A DNA stretch of 64,000 nucleotides from Brenneria goodwinii. GTDB taxonomy: Bacteria; Pseudomonadota; Gammaproteobacteria; Enterobacterales; Enterobacteriaceae. The notes below the pieces were generated by a model. It made no database searches, was not told where the DNA came from, and saw only the letters and a list, made by a program, of their open reading frames with translations. Position numbers and translations under genes: made by a program. Location: contig NZ_CP014137.1 of NCBI RefSeq assembly GCF_002291445.1, forward strand, positions 3,596,001-3,660,000. The letters are read 5' to 3'. Below are positions 19,068-28,354 of the stretch, one piece after another (the stretch's first letter is position 1; the number at the start of each line of letters is the position of its first letter).

Positions 19068-20147
19068 TCATCTTTTCACTTTAATAATATGATTTAAATC
19101 ATCATTAAGCTCATCAAGCTTCATTTGTATCCTTATACTTTCAGCCTTACTTAAAATATAGATCATTTTATAATAAGGATATGAGTCCAAGCATGACAAG
19201 CGATATGAACTTATATTGTAGCCATCAAAAATAAATGCCCTGTAATCCTCATCCGAGACTTTAATAAACCTTGCATCTTTGTCACTGCCAAATGTTTTAT
19301 ATCCGCCACCGCAATAGAACCCCTCTGAAGAATCAAATTCTATAGATTGCCTAATGACATAGGTATCAACAACTACATGATATTTAAAATAACAAGCGCC
19401 AATAGTGATAATCAATAAGACTAAAGGAATAGCAACAGGTATTGAATCGTATTTTATACATAGCTTAACGGTTTTCTTACCACCGGTTACATTAAATTCC
19501 TTCTCAATCACTTTATTTTCAAATAAAGTTATAAAAATATAAATAAAACCAGAAAAAAGAAAGGACACAATAATCATTAAAATAATAAAATAAGCATATA
19601 TTATAGTTCGAGACGAAGCGTCACTATAAGTCAAATCCATATAATTCATTGTGTTATTTCTCGCCCAAGAAAGTATACAATAGGCGATAAAAACTGAGAT
19701 AAGTCGAGCCACCCAAATGATTCTTCCCTTATCTTTTTCGAAATACCCATTCGAGTTAGATATATAAAAGTAAGCTGAAAGAAACATTACAGAAATTGAA
19801 AAAACAAGAAATGAAATTGCAATATCATAACAACCTACCACTTCCATGAGAAATAAGAAGGACAGCATTAACACTCCGGATATATACATCGAAACAAGAG
19901 ATTTATGATATCTACTCAATTTTCTCGTTCTTTTTCTTCTACTCGTACCAGCCCCAGATACATTGCTTATTATCCAGAACCGAGGGAACATAAACATTGA
20001 AATAATTATCAGTGTAATTATTAAGATAAATAATGGTAGAATTTTAGAGTCGGGAGGGCACAATAAAGACAAGGTCAAAAAAACAAACAATACATAATGA
20101 CTATAAATTGATTTAGGCGGTTTTATCTTCTTATCTATGTTGTACAT
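19068..20147 (-). CDS. Hypothetical multi-span membrane protein
   Basis: 359 residues, AT-rich and unlike its neighbours in base composition. I see about seven hydrophobic spans (around residues 18-34, 39-56, 88-106, 110-130, 145-160, 187-212 and 237-256), then a soluble C-terminal domain of about 100 residues with cysteines and many charged residues (SEGFYCGGGYKTFGSD). I do not recognise the family. It is intact although both neighbours are transposon debris. That setting is common for cargo or defence genes, but no function can be claimed. Confidence 0.7.
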   Translation of the reverse strand: MYNIDKKIKPPKSIYSHYVLFVFLTLSLLCPPDSKILPLFILIITLIIISMFMFPRFWIISNVSGAGTSRRKRTRKLSRYHKSLVSMYISGVLMLSFLFLMEVVGCYDIAISFLVFSISVMFLSAYFYISNSNGYFEKDKGRIIWVARLISVFIAYCILSWARNNTMNYMDLTYSDASSRTIIYAYFIILMIIVSFLFSGFIYIFITLFENKVIEKEFNVTGGKKTVKLCIKYDSIPVAIPLVLLIITIGACYFKYHVVVDTYVIRQSIEFDSSEGFYCGGGYKTFGSDKDARFIKVSDEDYRAFIFDGYNISSYRLSCLDSYPYYKMIYILSKAESIRIQMKLDELNDDLNHIIKVKR

Positions 20148-20353
20148 ATTATAATCACCATCAAAGATTAGATTGTTCAGCTAAAATGAAATTTTTAGCT
20201 TTATTGCTGTAGCAATGTGCCCTTAAAATGTATGAATATCGAGTAGTACGATGCTTGTCCATTCCAAAAAGTCATTCAATATTAATAACATTGCCCAGGG
20301 ATAAATACGACGACCAATGCTTTTGATCTGTCCCTGAAATTATTCCCACCTAA

Positions 20354-20880
20354 TTACGCCGCCATTTCATAATCCACCGGCGTTTGATAACCCAACGTTG
20401 AGTGCCTGCGACGGCGATTGTAAAATACCTCAATATAATCAAACAGGGCGTTCATCGCCTGCTCTCTGCTGCTAAATGCTTTACCCTGCATAGTTCCGTT
20501 TTCAACGTGTGGTAGAAGCTTTCCATTACTGCATTATCATAACAGCAGCCTTTCCCGCTCATTGAGCAGAGTAAGCTATCGTTTTTCAATACCTCCTGAT
20601 ACCGATGGCTGGCGTACTGGCTCCTTCTGTCCGAATGCACAATAACCTTCCCTGTCAGTCCGCGCTGTTTTATCTCCATCTCCAGTGCATCAATCACCGT
20701 CGCCAGATAGAGCCAGCCTTCTTCCGTGCGAATCCGAAGCCCACGCGATATTCGTCGCTGACAGGTTAAACGCCCGGTTCAGCAAATTGGGCACGACCGG
20801 ATAATCATGCCGGCTATTGATCGTCACTTTATAACCAACCTGATTCGCCGCTTTCGAGCAGCGATGCAACGGCTCTGCAC
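20354..20880 (-). pseudogene. IS3-family orfB (transposase) remnant
   Basis: Pieces of one IS3 OrfB lie in different frames: SRHDYPVVPNLLNRAFNLSATN near 20770-20830, EEGWLYLA near 20715, VIHSDRRSQYASHRYQ with SMSGKGCCYDNAVMESF near 20500-20650, and the end RRRRHSTLGYQTPVDYEMAA to a stop at 20354. Several frameshifts separate them, and the conserved SDRGSQY reads SDRRSQY. Its order relative to the orfA piece at 18.7 kb shows it comes from a different IS copy. Confidence 0.8.
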
Positions 20881-20904
20881 TTGAACTCCGGGGTATATTG
20901 TTGT

Positions 20905-21108
20905 CTTGACATAGAAGCGCATCACCTGTCTGAGAAAGTGAATAAAACGCTGTTCCCTCAGATCCGTATCAATGGCGAAAATTATCGGCTGATGACCACG
21001 GAACTATCGAGCGTTCCCGTTGAAGTCATTGGCGAAATGATCGCAGATCTAAGCGACTCAGCCAATGAGATCAAGGATGCTATTAATCTTATGTTTTGGA
21101 AGATTTGA
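20905..21108 (+). pseudogene. ccdB: CcdB toxin, C-terminal two-thirds only
   Basis: The frame HLSEKVNKTLFPQIRINGENYRLMTTELSSVPVEVIGEMIADLSDSANEIKDAINLMFWKI, given here only as landmarks, aligns throughout with the CcdB C-terminus: the LSEKV, MTTELSSVPV and NAINLMFW-type blocks are all present. CcdB poisons DNA gyrase through its C-terminal residues. The first third is missing, cut by the IS3 remnant upstream, and no ccdA is seen. It is a relic of a plasmid-type addiction module in the island. Confidence 0.8.
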
Positions 21109-21400
21109 AAGAGATTTAATGCTTTCATATCAAGCCTAATGCATAGCGTCCCTTATGCTTAAATATAAGTAGTAGGCAACAAGAGCTCCAAAAGTGAATG
21201 GTCCTGTTTGCCGGGATACTTACAGTTCAAACCTACCCCCCGCCACAAATACAGCACGGTAGAACTTTCTCCAGCAAATCGGCCTTCAGGACGCACCGGC
21301 AACATACTTAATACAGAACGGCAAAGTGTGGATCAGATCACGGATATTTATTTTGACAAGTGAAATAAATACTGGGTGTTTATTAACAGTGCTGATGATC

Positions 21401-22975
21401 ATGAAAAAAACGTATCAAGGGTTATTACTTACTTTTTCTTTATATTCAATTGGCGCCGTAGGCGCTATCCAGGGACCAATTAACGTAACCGGCGGCATGA
21501 TAGAAGGTAAGCTATCCGCTGATAAGCAGCTGTCTATATTTCAGGGCATTCCTTATGCGGCGCCGCCCGTAGGTGAATTAAGGTGGAAAAAACCACAACC
21601 TGTAAACAAATGGAGCGGTGTTAAAAAGACGGACACTTTTGCCGCAGGCTGTATGCAAAAAGTGGTGACAGGCGACAAACTTCCCTGGACATCTGAATTT
21701 TTACATCAGGGTCCGATGAGTGAAGATTGTCTATACCTCAATATTTGGAGTCCAGCTCAATCCGATAAAGATAAACTGCCCGTTATCGTATTCATTCACG
21801 GCGGCGGATTTGTTGAAGGTTCGGGCAGTGTGCCAATCTATGACGGTGAGAATCTTGCGCGAAAAAATGTGATTTTTGTGAACATTAATTATCGGTTAGG
21901 CGTCTTCGGTTTCCTTACTCTTGAAGAACTGACGAAAGAATCAGGCAGCTCCGGTAACTACGCGCTTTATGATCAAATAGCGGCGCTTCATTGGATAAAA
22001 GACAATATCGATAAATTCGGCGGCGATAGTAATAATATTACGATTATGGGGCAATCCGCGGGGGCTAATTCGATTGTTGTTTTAAATGCATCGCCTTTAG
22101 CTCGCGGTTTGTATAATAAGGCCATCATGGAAAGCGCCCCTGGCAGCACCATCTCTAACTATGGCATCCGCCCGGCTGAGAGCCTGGGCATTCCTTTAGC
22201 CGATGCGGAAAGAAAGGTTTCTCAATGGGCTAAATCCAACGGCTATTCATCCTTAAGCGATCTGAGGAACGCGCCGGCTAATCAGTTGGTTGAAAAATTC
22301 GCGATCAATACGCCAATAAAGGGCGCAGTCATTGATGGCGCATTATTGCCGATGCAAATAGCCGAAATTTACAAAAAAAACAGACAGAATGATGTCCCTG
22401 TCCTGGCTGGCATGAATAAAGATGAGAGAGGAAGTGAGTCAGATTATGGCAAATGGAATGTAAACGATCTCGATTCTTATGCTAAAAAATACTATGGCGA
22501 ACACCTGAATACATTTCATGCCTTATACAAGGCGGATGATAGCCATGATGTTGCTGTCGTCCAAAAAGATATTCTGCGGGATGAACGTCTTTACGCAATG
22601 AAATGGATGGCTCACCTTAGGATCCATTATGGCAATCAGCCAAATTATTTATACTTTTTTGGCAAAGCGATTCCCTGGCAGGAACATCCAAACTTTGGCG
22701 TATTCCATTCAAGCGAATTACCTTATGTTTTGAACAATCAGTCGAAACTCAATCGAAAATGGGATGCTACCGATAAAGCTCTGGGAAACGTGATGTCCTC
22801 CTATTGGGTCAATTTTGCAACCAGCGGCAACCCCAATGGTCACGGTTTACCCGTATGGAAGAGTTACAGCCAGAATGAAAAATCCGTTATCTGCCTGGAT
22901 AAAGACATCAATATGTGTAATTTACTAAATAAAGACAAAGAAGATTTAATAGCCGGAAAAAAAGAAAGTCTATAA
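21401..22975 (+). CDS. Secreted type-B carboxylesterase
   Basis: A type-B carboxylesterase/lipase of 524 residues from ATG 21401. A signal peptide (KKTYQGLLLTFSLYSIGAVGA) is followed by the family landmarks FQGIPYAAPPVG, EDCLYLNIW, the oxyanion hole FIHGGGF and the nucleophile motif GQSAGAN; the catalytic histidine is probably in VFHSSELPYV. It hydrolyses carboxylic esters; the substrate is unknown, though plant cell-wall or lipid esters would fit the host. ATG 21395 is also possible, and the longer reading from 21326 spoils the signal peptide. It stands alone, followed by a terminator. Confidence 0.9.
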   Translation: MKKTYQGLLLTFSLYSIGAVGAIQGPINVTGGMIEGKLSADKQLSIFQGIPYAAPPVGELRWKKPQPVNKWSGVKKTDTFAAGCMQKVVTGDKLPWTSEFLHQGPMSEDCLYLNIWSPAQSDKDKLPVIVFIHGGGFVEGSGSVPIYDGENLARKNVIFVNINYRLGVFGFLTLEELTKESGSSGNYALYDQIAALHWIKDNIDKFGGDSNNITIMGQSAGANSIVVLNASPLARGLYNKAIMESAPGSTISNYGIRPAESLGIPLADAERKVSQWAKSNGYSSLSDLRNAPANQLVEKFAINTPIKGAVIDGALLPMQIAEIYKKNRQNDVPVLAGMNKDERGSESDYGKWNVNDLDSYAKKYYGEHLNTFHALYKADDSHDVAVVQKDILRDERLYAMKWMAHLRIHYGNQPNYLYFFGKAIPWQEHPNFGVFHSSELPYVLNNQSKLNRKWDATDKALGNVMSSYWVNFATSGNPNGHGLPVWKSYSQNEKSVICLDKDINMCNLLNKDKEDLIAGKKESL

Positions 22976-23013
22976 TAGATTGTAGAAATCATCGACACAT
23001 TAAATTAATGTTC

Positions 23014-23047
23014 AATAGCCATCGTTTTATTATCGATGGCTATTTTT
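23014..23047 (+). terminator. Terminator after the carboxylesterase
   Basis: A hairpin pairs ATAGCCATCG with CGATGGCTAT and is followed by TTTTT, about 40 nt after the esterase stop. Confidence 0.85.
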
Positions 23048-23272
23048 CGTTCTCTCACCTGTTCCATCCGGGTATTCATGCAAGCCCAGCGCATCAGTTG
23101 CTTTTTTTATTGGCGACGTTTAATTTTCACAATGCCAGAAAGGGTTTATAGCTGACCGATTCCCCTGATTCCTCATTCTAGGCACACGATGAACTTACCG
23201 TGAGGTGTGCATGTTTTTCTCATCTTCAGCGTCGCTCCTGCTTGTTTGTCTGGTTGGCGCTTCAACGTTGTA

Positions 23273-23427
23273 TCAGTACCACTCAGGCATCAGGTCAGGA
23301 GCCAGACTCATGTTCTCTTGACCACCGGCAATGCCAAGATCCGCATCCCGGTTTTTGATGGACTGCATCGCTAAATGAATAGCTTTCAGGCCGGATCCGC
23401 ACACTTTATTTATGGTCATTGCAGGAA
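23273..23427 (-). pseudogene. Acetyl-CoA acetyltransferase (thiolase) fragment
   Basis: About 50 codons on the minus strand read PAMTINKVCGSGLKAIHLA, then MQSIKNRDADLGIAGGQENM, then LAPDLMPEWY and a stop. This is the region around the active-site cysteine (VCGSG) and the GGxExM block of thiolase-fold acetyl-CoA acetyltransferases. Nothing of the protein is visible on either side, so it is the relic of a deleted gene. The rest of 23048-23619 holds no gene; a short open stretch on the minus strand near 23530-23610 (RDAAGSYRVMASEMTDRIRK) may be another relic. Confidence 0.75.
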
Positions 23428-23619
23428 AAGGTAGTTGTCATTTATTGAAAACAGCATTAAATTAAACTCCAACGTTGTAGTTGTTTTTGATGATGAAGGA
23501 ATTGAGATATGAAGATCAGCATTGTCATTTGCGGATACGGTCGGTCATTTCAGAGGCCATGACGCGATAGGACCCCGCGGCATCACGTAAATTCTTTAAT
23601 CTTCTTTCAGGTAACCCCT

Positions 23620-25074
23620 ATGCCACTCCAAACTTGCTGGAGGCTTACGCCGCTGTTTGCCGTTTTAATTTTGGCCGGCTGCGCCTCCAATAATCATATT
23701 GCGCCTCAATCGTCGCTGCTTGATACGCGACAGCTTCATCTGCAGCAGGCAAAAGCCCGTTCTCTGACCCTCGGTCCACAGTGGTGGCGCACTCTTAATG
23801 ACCCGCAGCTCGACAATCTGATGACCACCACGTTGCAAAACTCGCCATCGTTACGCCAGGCAGCAGCCCGCGTGCGTGAAGCGCAGAGCGTGATGGGAGA
23901 GGCCGATGCGGCCAACGGCCCTTATCTGGATTTGAACGGTTCAATGCGACGTGAACGTGTGGCGAAAAACACGATCCCGCCGTTCCTGACCCGCTATCCC
24001 GAAGCGCCGATTTACGACAACAGCAACAGCCTCGGGCTGAATCTGAGCTATGAATTTGACTGGTGGGGTAAATACCGCAATCAGGTGAATGCCGCGCAAG
24101 CACGGGTGGATTCCACCCGTGCCGAACAGGCGGAAGCCGCGCTGACGCTAACTTGTTCGATGGCGTCAGCCTATTATCAGTTGCAGGCTAATCTGGCTTT
24201 GCAGGACGTCCTGCAACAGGAAGTGGATAACCATCAGCGCCTGGTGGATTTGCGTAAAGCGCAGTATCAAGCCGGTGTGTACGGTATTGAAATCCCACAA
24301 CAAACGCGGGCTCAGGCCGACAGCGCCAAACAGCAGATCATCGTGCTGTCGTCACAGACCGAACAACTGAGACATCAGCTTTCCGCACTGGCCGGACGCG
24401 GCCCGGATGCGATGAGCGGGCTGCACGCCGTTACGCTGCCCTCGCCCGACGCGCTGTCACCGCAAGGCGAATTGACGCTGGATTTACTGGGCAAACGTCC
24501 TGACATTACCGCACAGCGCGATCTGGTGGAATCCTATTCCCAGCGTGTCAGCGCAGCGAAAAAAGCGTTTTATCCAAGCCTTTCTATCAGCGCCTTTGGT
24601 GGTCTGACGACCACCCACTACGGAGGCGTCAGCCCGAATCTTCTGGAAGCCGCCAGTAAAGCCTGGAACATCACGCCGGCCATTTCGCTGCCGATTTTCC
24701 ACGCGGGAGCTTTGCGCGCCAAACTGGGCGAAGAGTCCGCGTTATTTGACCAGGCCGTCGAGTCGTATAACCAGACCATCCTGAACGCCATCCGGCAAAC
24801 CGCGGATGCCATCACCCTGTCGAAAAGCGGTGCCGAACAATTGCAGCAGGCGTCTTCTGCCGCGAAATCGCTTGAAGCGGTGTATCGCGTTGCGGATGCA
24901 AGATACCGCGCCGGCATCATCGGAAGGGATGAGCTCTTAAGCAGCCAGTCAGCGTTTCAGCAACAACAACTGGCGCAACTTCGCGCCGGCAGTCAGTTGA
25001 TGCAGGCAAAAATCCGTCTCATCCGTGCGCTTGGGGGCGGCTATCAGGCCCCCACAGCGGAGCAAAAATCATAA
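23620..25074 (+). CDS. Outer-membrane factor lipoprotein of the efflux operon (NodT/OprM type)
   Basis: 484 residues. A lipoprotein signal with lipobox LAGC at about residue 21 is followed by two repeated OEP domains (WWRTLNDPQLDNLM ... and the C-terminal AITLSKSGAEQL repeat) and the GKRPDITAQRDLVES motif. It forms the trimeric outer-membrane channel of a tripartite pump. It sits 25 nt before the emrA-like gene and so is encoded with its own pump, unlike E. coli EmrAB, which borrows TolC. Confidence 0.92.
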   Translation: MPLQTCWRLTPLFAVLILAGCASNNHIAPQSSLLDTRQLHLQQAKARSLTLGPQWWRTLNDPQLDNLMTTTLQNSPSLRQAAARVREAQSVMGEADAANGPYLDLNGSMRRERVAKNTIPPFLTRYPEAPIYDNSNSLGLNLSYEFDWWGKYRNQVNAAQARVDSTRAEQAEAALTLTCSMASAYYQLQANLALQDVLQQEVDNHQRLVDLRKAQYQAGVYGIEIPQQTRAQADSAKQQIIVLSSQTEQLRHQLSALAGRGPDAMSGLHAVTLPSPDALSPQGELTLDLLGKRPDITAQRDLVESYSQRVSAAKKAFYPSLSISAFGGLTTTHYGGVSPNLLEAASKAWNITPAISLPIFHAGALRAKLGEESALFDQAVESYNQTILNAIRQTADAITLSKSGAEQLQQASSAAKSLEAVYRVADARYRAGIIGRDELLSSQSAFQQQQLAQLRAGSQLMQAKIRLIRALGGGYQAPTAEQKS

Positions 25075-25099
25075 TAAATAGACACATGTGGAGAAGATC

Positions 25100-26275
25100 A
25101 TGAGCGCAAATGCCGACACTCAGGCAACACAGCAAACTCAGAAGAATAAAAAGAAAACGCGGAAAATCGCGATGCTCTTGTTAACCGGGATTTTCATTAT
25201 TATCGCCATCGCCTATCTATTTTACTGGCTGCTGGTTTTACGTCATTTCGAGTCTACTGATGATGCGTATGTCGCCGGTAATCAGATTCAAATTATGGCT
25301 CAGGTGTCGGGCAGCGTGACCGACGTCAACTTCGACAGCACCGACTTGGTGAAAAAAGGCGATGTGCTGGTGTCTATCGATCCGACCGATGCGGAACAGG
25401 CTTTTGAGCGCGCTAAAACGGCGCTGGCAAACAGCGTGCGTCAAACGCATCAGTTGATCATTACCGGCAAACAGTATCAGGCGAATATCGCGCTGCGTCA
25501 GACGCAATGGCAACAGGCGCAAACCGACCTGAAACGCCGCGTTACGCTGGGGAATGTCGATGCGATTGGCCGTGAAGAGTTGCAACACGCCCGTGATGCC
25601 GTGGAAACGGCTAAAGCGCAATACGATGTCGCCGTTCAGCAATACAACGCCAATCAGGCGATGGTGCTGAATACGCCAGTGGCTCAGCAGCCGCAGGTTT
25701 TGCAGGCCGCCGCTCAGGTTCGTGATGCATGGCTCGCCCTGCAACGTACCAAAATCCGCAGTCCGATTGATGGCTTTGTGTCGCGCCGCGCCGTACAGAT
25801 TGGGCAGCGGATCACGCCGTCCACCTCTTTGATAGCCGTTGTACCGGCCCATCACATTTGGGTTGATGCCAACTTTAAAGAAACGCAGTTGGAAAATATA
25901 CGCATTGGTCAGGGGGTCACCGTCGTCAGCGATATGTACGGCGATAACGTAAAATATTCCGGCAAAGTGGTCGGTATGGACATGGGCACCGGCAGTGCGT
26001 TCTCACTGTTACCTGCTCAGAACGCCACCGGTAACTGGATCAAAGTGGTTCAGCGTCTGCCGGTACGTATTGAGTTAAACGATCGGGACGTAGCGCAACA
26101 TCCGCTGCGCATCGGTTTATCCGCGCTGGTCACAGTCGACACCCAGAATCGGGATGGTCTGGTGCTGGCGAATACCGTCCGTACAGAACCGCTGTATCAG
26201 ACATCCGCTCTGACGCTGGACCTGGCGCCGGTCAATGCCATCATTGCCGACGTTATTCATGCCAATGCAGGCTAA
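25100..26275 (+). CDS. emrA: EmrA-type membrane fusion protein
   Basis: 391 residues from ATG 25100, which has a GGAGA ribosome site; a GTG four codons earlier is less likely. One N-terminal membrane span (about residues 26-46) precedes the conserved STDDAYVAG. A biotinyl-lipoyl-like half-motif (VLVSIDPTDAE), a long alpha-helical hairpin and a beta-barrel domain (TKIRSPIDGFV, IWVDANFKETQL) follow. This is the periplasmic adaptor of an MFS-type tripartite exporter. Its partners are immediately upstream and downstream. Confidence 0.93.
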   Translation: MSANADTQATQQTQKNKKKTRKIAMLLLTGIFIIIAIAYLFYWLLVLRHFESTDDAYVAGNQIQIMAQVSGSVTDVNFDSTDLVKKGDVLVSIDPTDAEQAFERAKTALANSVRQTHQLIITGKQYQANIALRQTQWQQAQTDLKRRVTLGNVDAIGREELQHARDAVETAKAQYDVAVQQYNANQAMVLNTPVAQQPQVLQAAAQVRDAWLALQRTKIRSPIDGFVSRRAVQIGQRITPSTSLIAVVPAHHIWVDANFKETQLENIRIGQGVTVVSDMYGDNVKYSGKVVGMDMGTGSAFSLLPAQNATGNWIKVVQRLPVRIELNDRDVAQHPLRIGLSALVTVDTQNRDGLVLANTVRTEPLYQTSALTLDLAPVNAIIADVIHANAG

Positions 26276-26292
26276 AATCTCTGGAGGCCTCT

Positions 26293-27822
26293 GTGGCAAA
26301 TAAACCGCTGGTAGGTGCCCCGCTGGCTTGGATGACGGTGGCGTTGTCTATGGCCACCTTTATGCAGGTTCTGGACTCGACGATCGCCAACGTGGCGATC
26401 CCAACCATTGCCGGGAATCTCGGCGCCTCGAACTCTCAGGGCACCTGGGTCATCACGTCATTCGGGGTGGCAAACGCCATCTCGATCCCGATCACCGGTT
26501 GGCTGGCAAAACGCATCGGTGAGGTCAAACTATTCCTGTGGTCGACCGGGCTGTTTGCCGTCGCCTCCTGGCTGTGTGGTATGTCCAGCAGCCTGGGAAT
26601 GCTGATTTTCTTCCGTGTGGTACAGGGGGTGGTGGCGGGTCCGCTGATCCCGCTGTCGCAAAGTCTGTTGCTGAATAACTATCCGCCGGCCAAGCGAAGT
26701 ACCGCGCTTGCGCTCTGGTCGATGACGGTGATCGTCGCCCCGATTTGCGGGCCGATCCTCGGCGGATACATCAGTGATAACTATCACTGGGGCTGGATCT
26801 TCTTTATCAACGTGCCGATCGGCATTGCGGTGGTATTCCTGACGCTGAAAACGTTGAAGGGCCGCGAAACCGCGACGCAGATCCGCCCGATCGACTGTGT
26901 CGGCTTAATGCTTCTCGTTCTGGGCATCGGCGCATTGCAGGTGATGCTCGATCAGGGTAAGGAGCTCGACTGGTTTAACTCGACCGAAATTATCGTGTTG
27001 GCAATCGTGGCGGTGGTCGCGCTTTGCTTCCTTGTGGTCTGGGAACTGACGGACGACCACCCGATAGTCGATCTATCGTTGTTTAAATCGCGAAATTTTA
27101 CCATCGGCGTGCTATGTATCAGCCTGGCCTTCATGCTCTATGTCAGCTCTCTTGTATTGCTGCCGCAGCTATTGCAGGTGGTCTATGGTTATACCGCTAC
27201 TTGGGCGGGGCTGGCATCGGCGCCGGTCGGGATATTGCCGATTCTGATATCACCGGTTATCGGCCGCTTTTCGCACCGTCTGGATATGCGCAAGCTGGTG
27301 ACGTTCAGCTTTATTATGTACGCCTACTGTTTCTTCTGGCGTGCGTATACGTTCGAACCGGAGATGGATTTTGGCGCTTCCGCATGGCCGCAGTTTATTC
27401 AGGGGTTCGCCGTGGGTTGCTTCTTCATGCCGCTGACCACCATTATTTTTTCCGGGTTAGCGCCGGAACGTATGGCGGGGGCATCCAGTTTGTCGAACTT
27501 TATCCGTATTCTGATGGGGTCAATCGGTACGTCGATTACCACGACGATGTGGTCAAACCGAGAGTCGCTGCATCATGCACAGCTAACGGAAAACATCACG
27601 CCGTTTAATCCGGCGGCGACACAAATCTATCAGCAACTCGAAGGCAGGGGCATGAGTCACCAGCAGGCATCCGGCTGGATAGCGCGAGAGATCACCAATC
27701 AGGGGCTGATTATTTCGGCCAACGAGATCTTCTGGTTATCCGGAGGGGCGTTCCTGGTACTGCTGATATTAATCTGGTTCGCCCGTCCGCCGTTCAGCAG
27801 CGGAGGCGGCGGCGCGCACTGA
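26293..27822 (+). CDS. emrB: EmrB-type DHA2 (MFS) drug exporter
   Basis: 509 residues with 14 predicted membrane spans, and the DHA2 landmarks MQVLDSTIANVAIPTI in helix 1 and GPILGGYISDNYHW in helix 5 (motif C). The start is GTG 26293 behind a clear GGAGG site. It is a proton-driven exporter of hydrophobic toxins working with the emrA-like adaptor (17 nt upstream) and the outer-membrane factor. Export of plant phenolics is plausible in this host but is inferred. A weak hairpin (ACGGACGC/GCGTCCGT, 27845-27865) follows. Confidence 0.93.
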   Translation: MANKPLVGAPLAWMTVALSMATFMQVLDSTIANVAIPTIAGNLGASNSQGTWVITSFGVANAISIPITGWLAKRIGEVKLFLWSTGLFAVASWLCGMSSSLGMLIFFRVVQGVVAGPLIPLSQSLLLNNYPPAKRSTALALWSMTVIVAPICGPILGGYISDNYHWGWIFFINVPIGIAVVFLTLKTLKGRETATQIRPIDCVGLMLLVLGIGALQVMLDQGKELDWFNSTEIIVLAIVAVVALCFLVVWELTDDHPIVDLSLFKSRNFTIGVLCISLAFMLYVSSLVLLPQLLQVVYGYTATWAGLASAPVGILPILISPVIGRFSHRLDMRKLVTFSFIMYAYCFFWRAYTFEPEMDFGASAWPQFIQGFAVGCFFMPLTTIIFSGLAPERMAGASSLSNFIRILMGSIGTSITTTMWSNRESLHHAQLTENITPFNPAATQIYQQLEGRGMSHQQASGWIAREITNQGLIISANEIFWLSGGAFLVLLILIWFARPPFSSGGGGAH

Positions 27823-27899
27823 TGCCTGCTGCCTGAAAGCCAAAACGGACGCTCAATGCGTCCGTCATCGGCATTCCGACTTTTGAAAGATTTCAGGCG

Positions 27900-28302
27900 T
27901 CACTTCCCGAATAAGCGCTCATGAATCCAGCCTTTATTCGTCAGCAGAAATACATCTGTTCTTTTCACCGGCTGACTTTCTGAAGCCAGATCTTGCTTTA
28001 ACTGTTTGTTAATTTCCAGCAGTTCTGGTGTTTTCGCCCAGTCAGGAACATCAGTAACCATATATGGAAAGGAGACCTTTCTCTGCCATTACATGAAGCA
28101 TTCCTGGAAGGTTATCAAAATAAAACCCATCCGTTTTCATTGGAAAGTTTGCTTTGCTGTAACAATTAGCATACTTCGTATCAAGATATTGTTGTGCTGC
28201 AACCTTGAATTTATCTTCATTTGCCTTCTTCGGATCGTTACATCCTGTCAATGCAATTAAGAGACTCGAAACCAAGACCGTTATTTTTAACTTAAAAAAC
28301 AT
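27900..28302 (-). pseudogene. Small lipoprotein, frameshifted
   Basis: From ATG 28302, FFKLKITVLVSSLLIALTGC is a lipoprotein signal with lipobox LTGC, then a charged domain (NDPKKANEDKFKVAAQQYLD) up to GLLSIYGY and a stop at 28051. Downstream in another frame the coding pattern continues without a break: VTDVPDWAKTPELLEINKQL, then KRTDVFLLTNKGWIHERLF, with a stop at 27900. A one-base change near 28060 explains the split. The product is not a family I can name. Confidence 0.6.
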
Positions 28303-28354
28303 ATCATTAACCGCCTTGTTAACCATCAAATCCTATTTGGCAATGACTTACTTA

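Noticed and set aside
4858..21400. attR copy of the tRNA-Phe 3' end bounding the island
   Set aside because: I scanned the likely boundaries (18.0-18.4, 20.8-21.4, 22.9-23.6 and 27.8-27.9 kb) and saw no repeat of the T-arm/acceptor sequence. The right end of the island is therefore not fixed.
27843..27870. Strong terminator after the efflux operon
   Set aside because: The hairpin arms are good but no T run follows; it is mentioned only as a weak candidate under the emrB entry.
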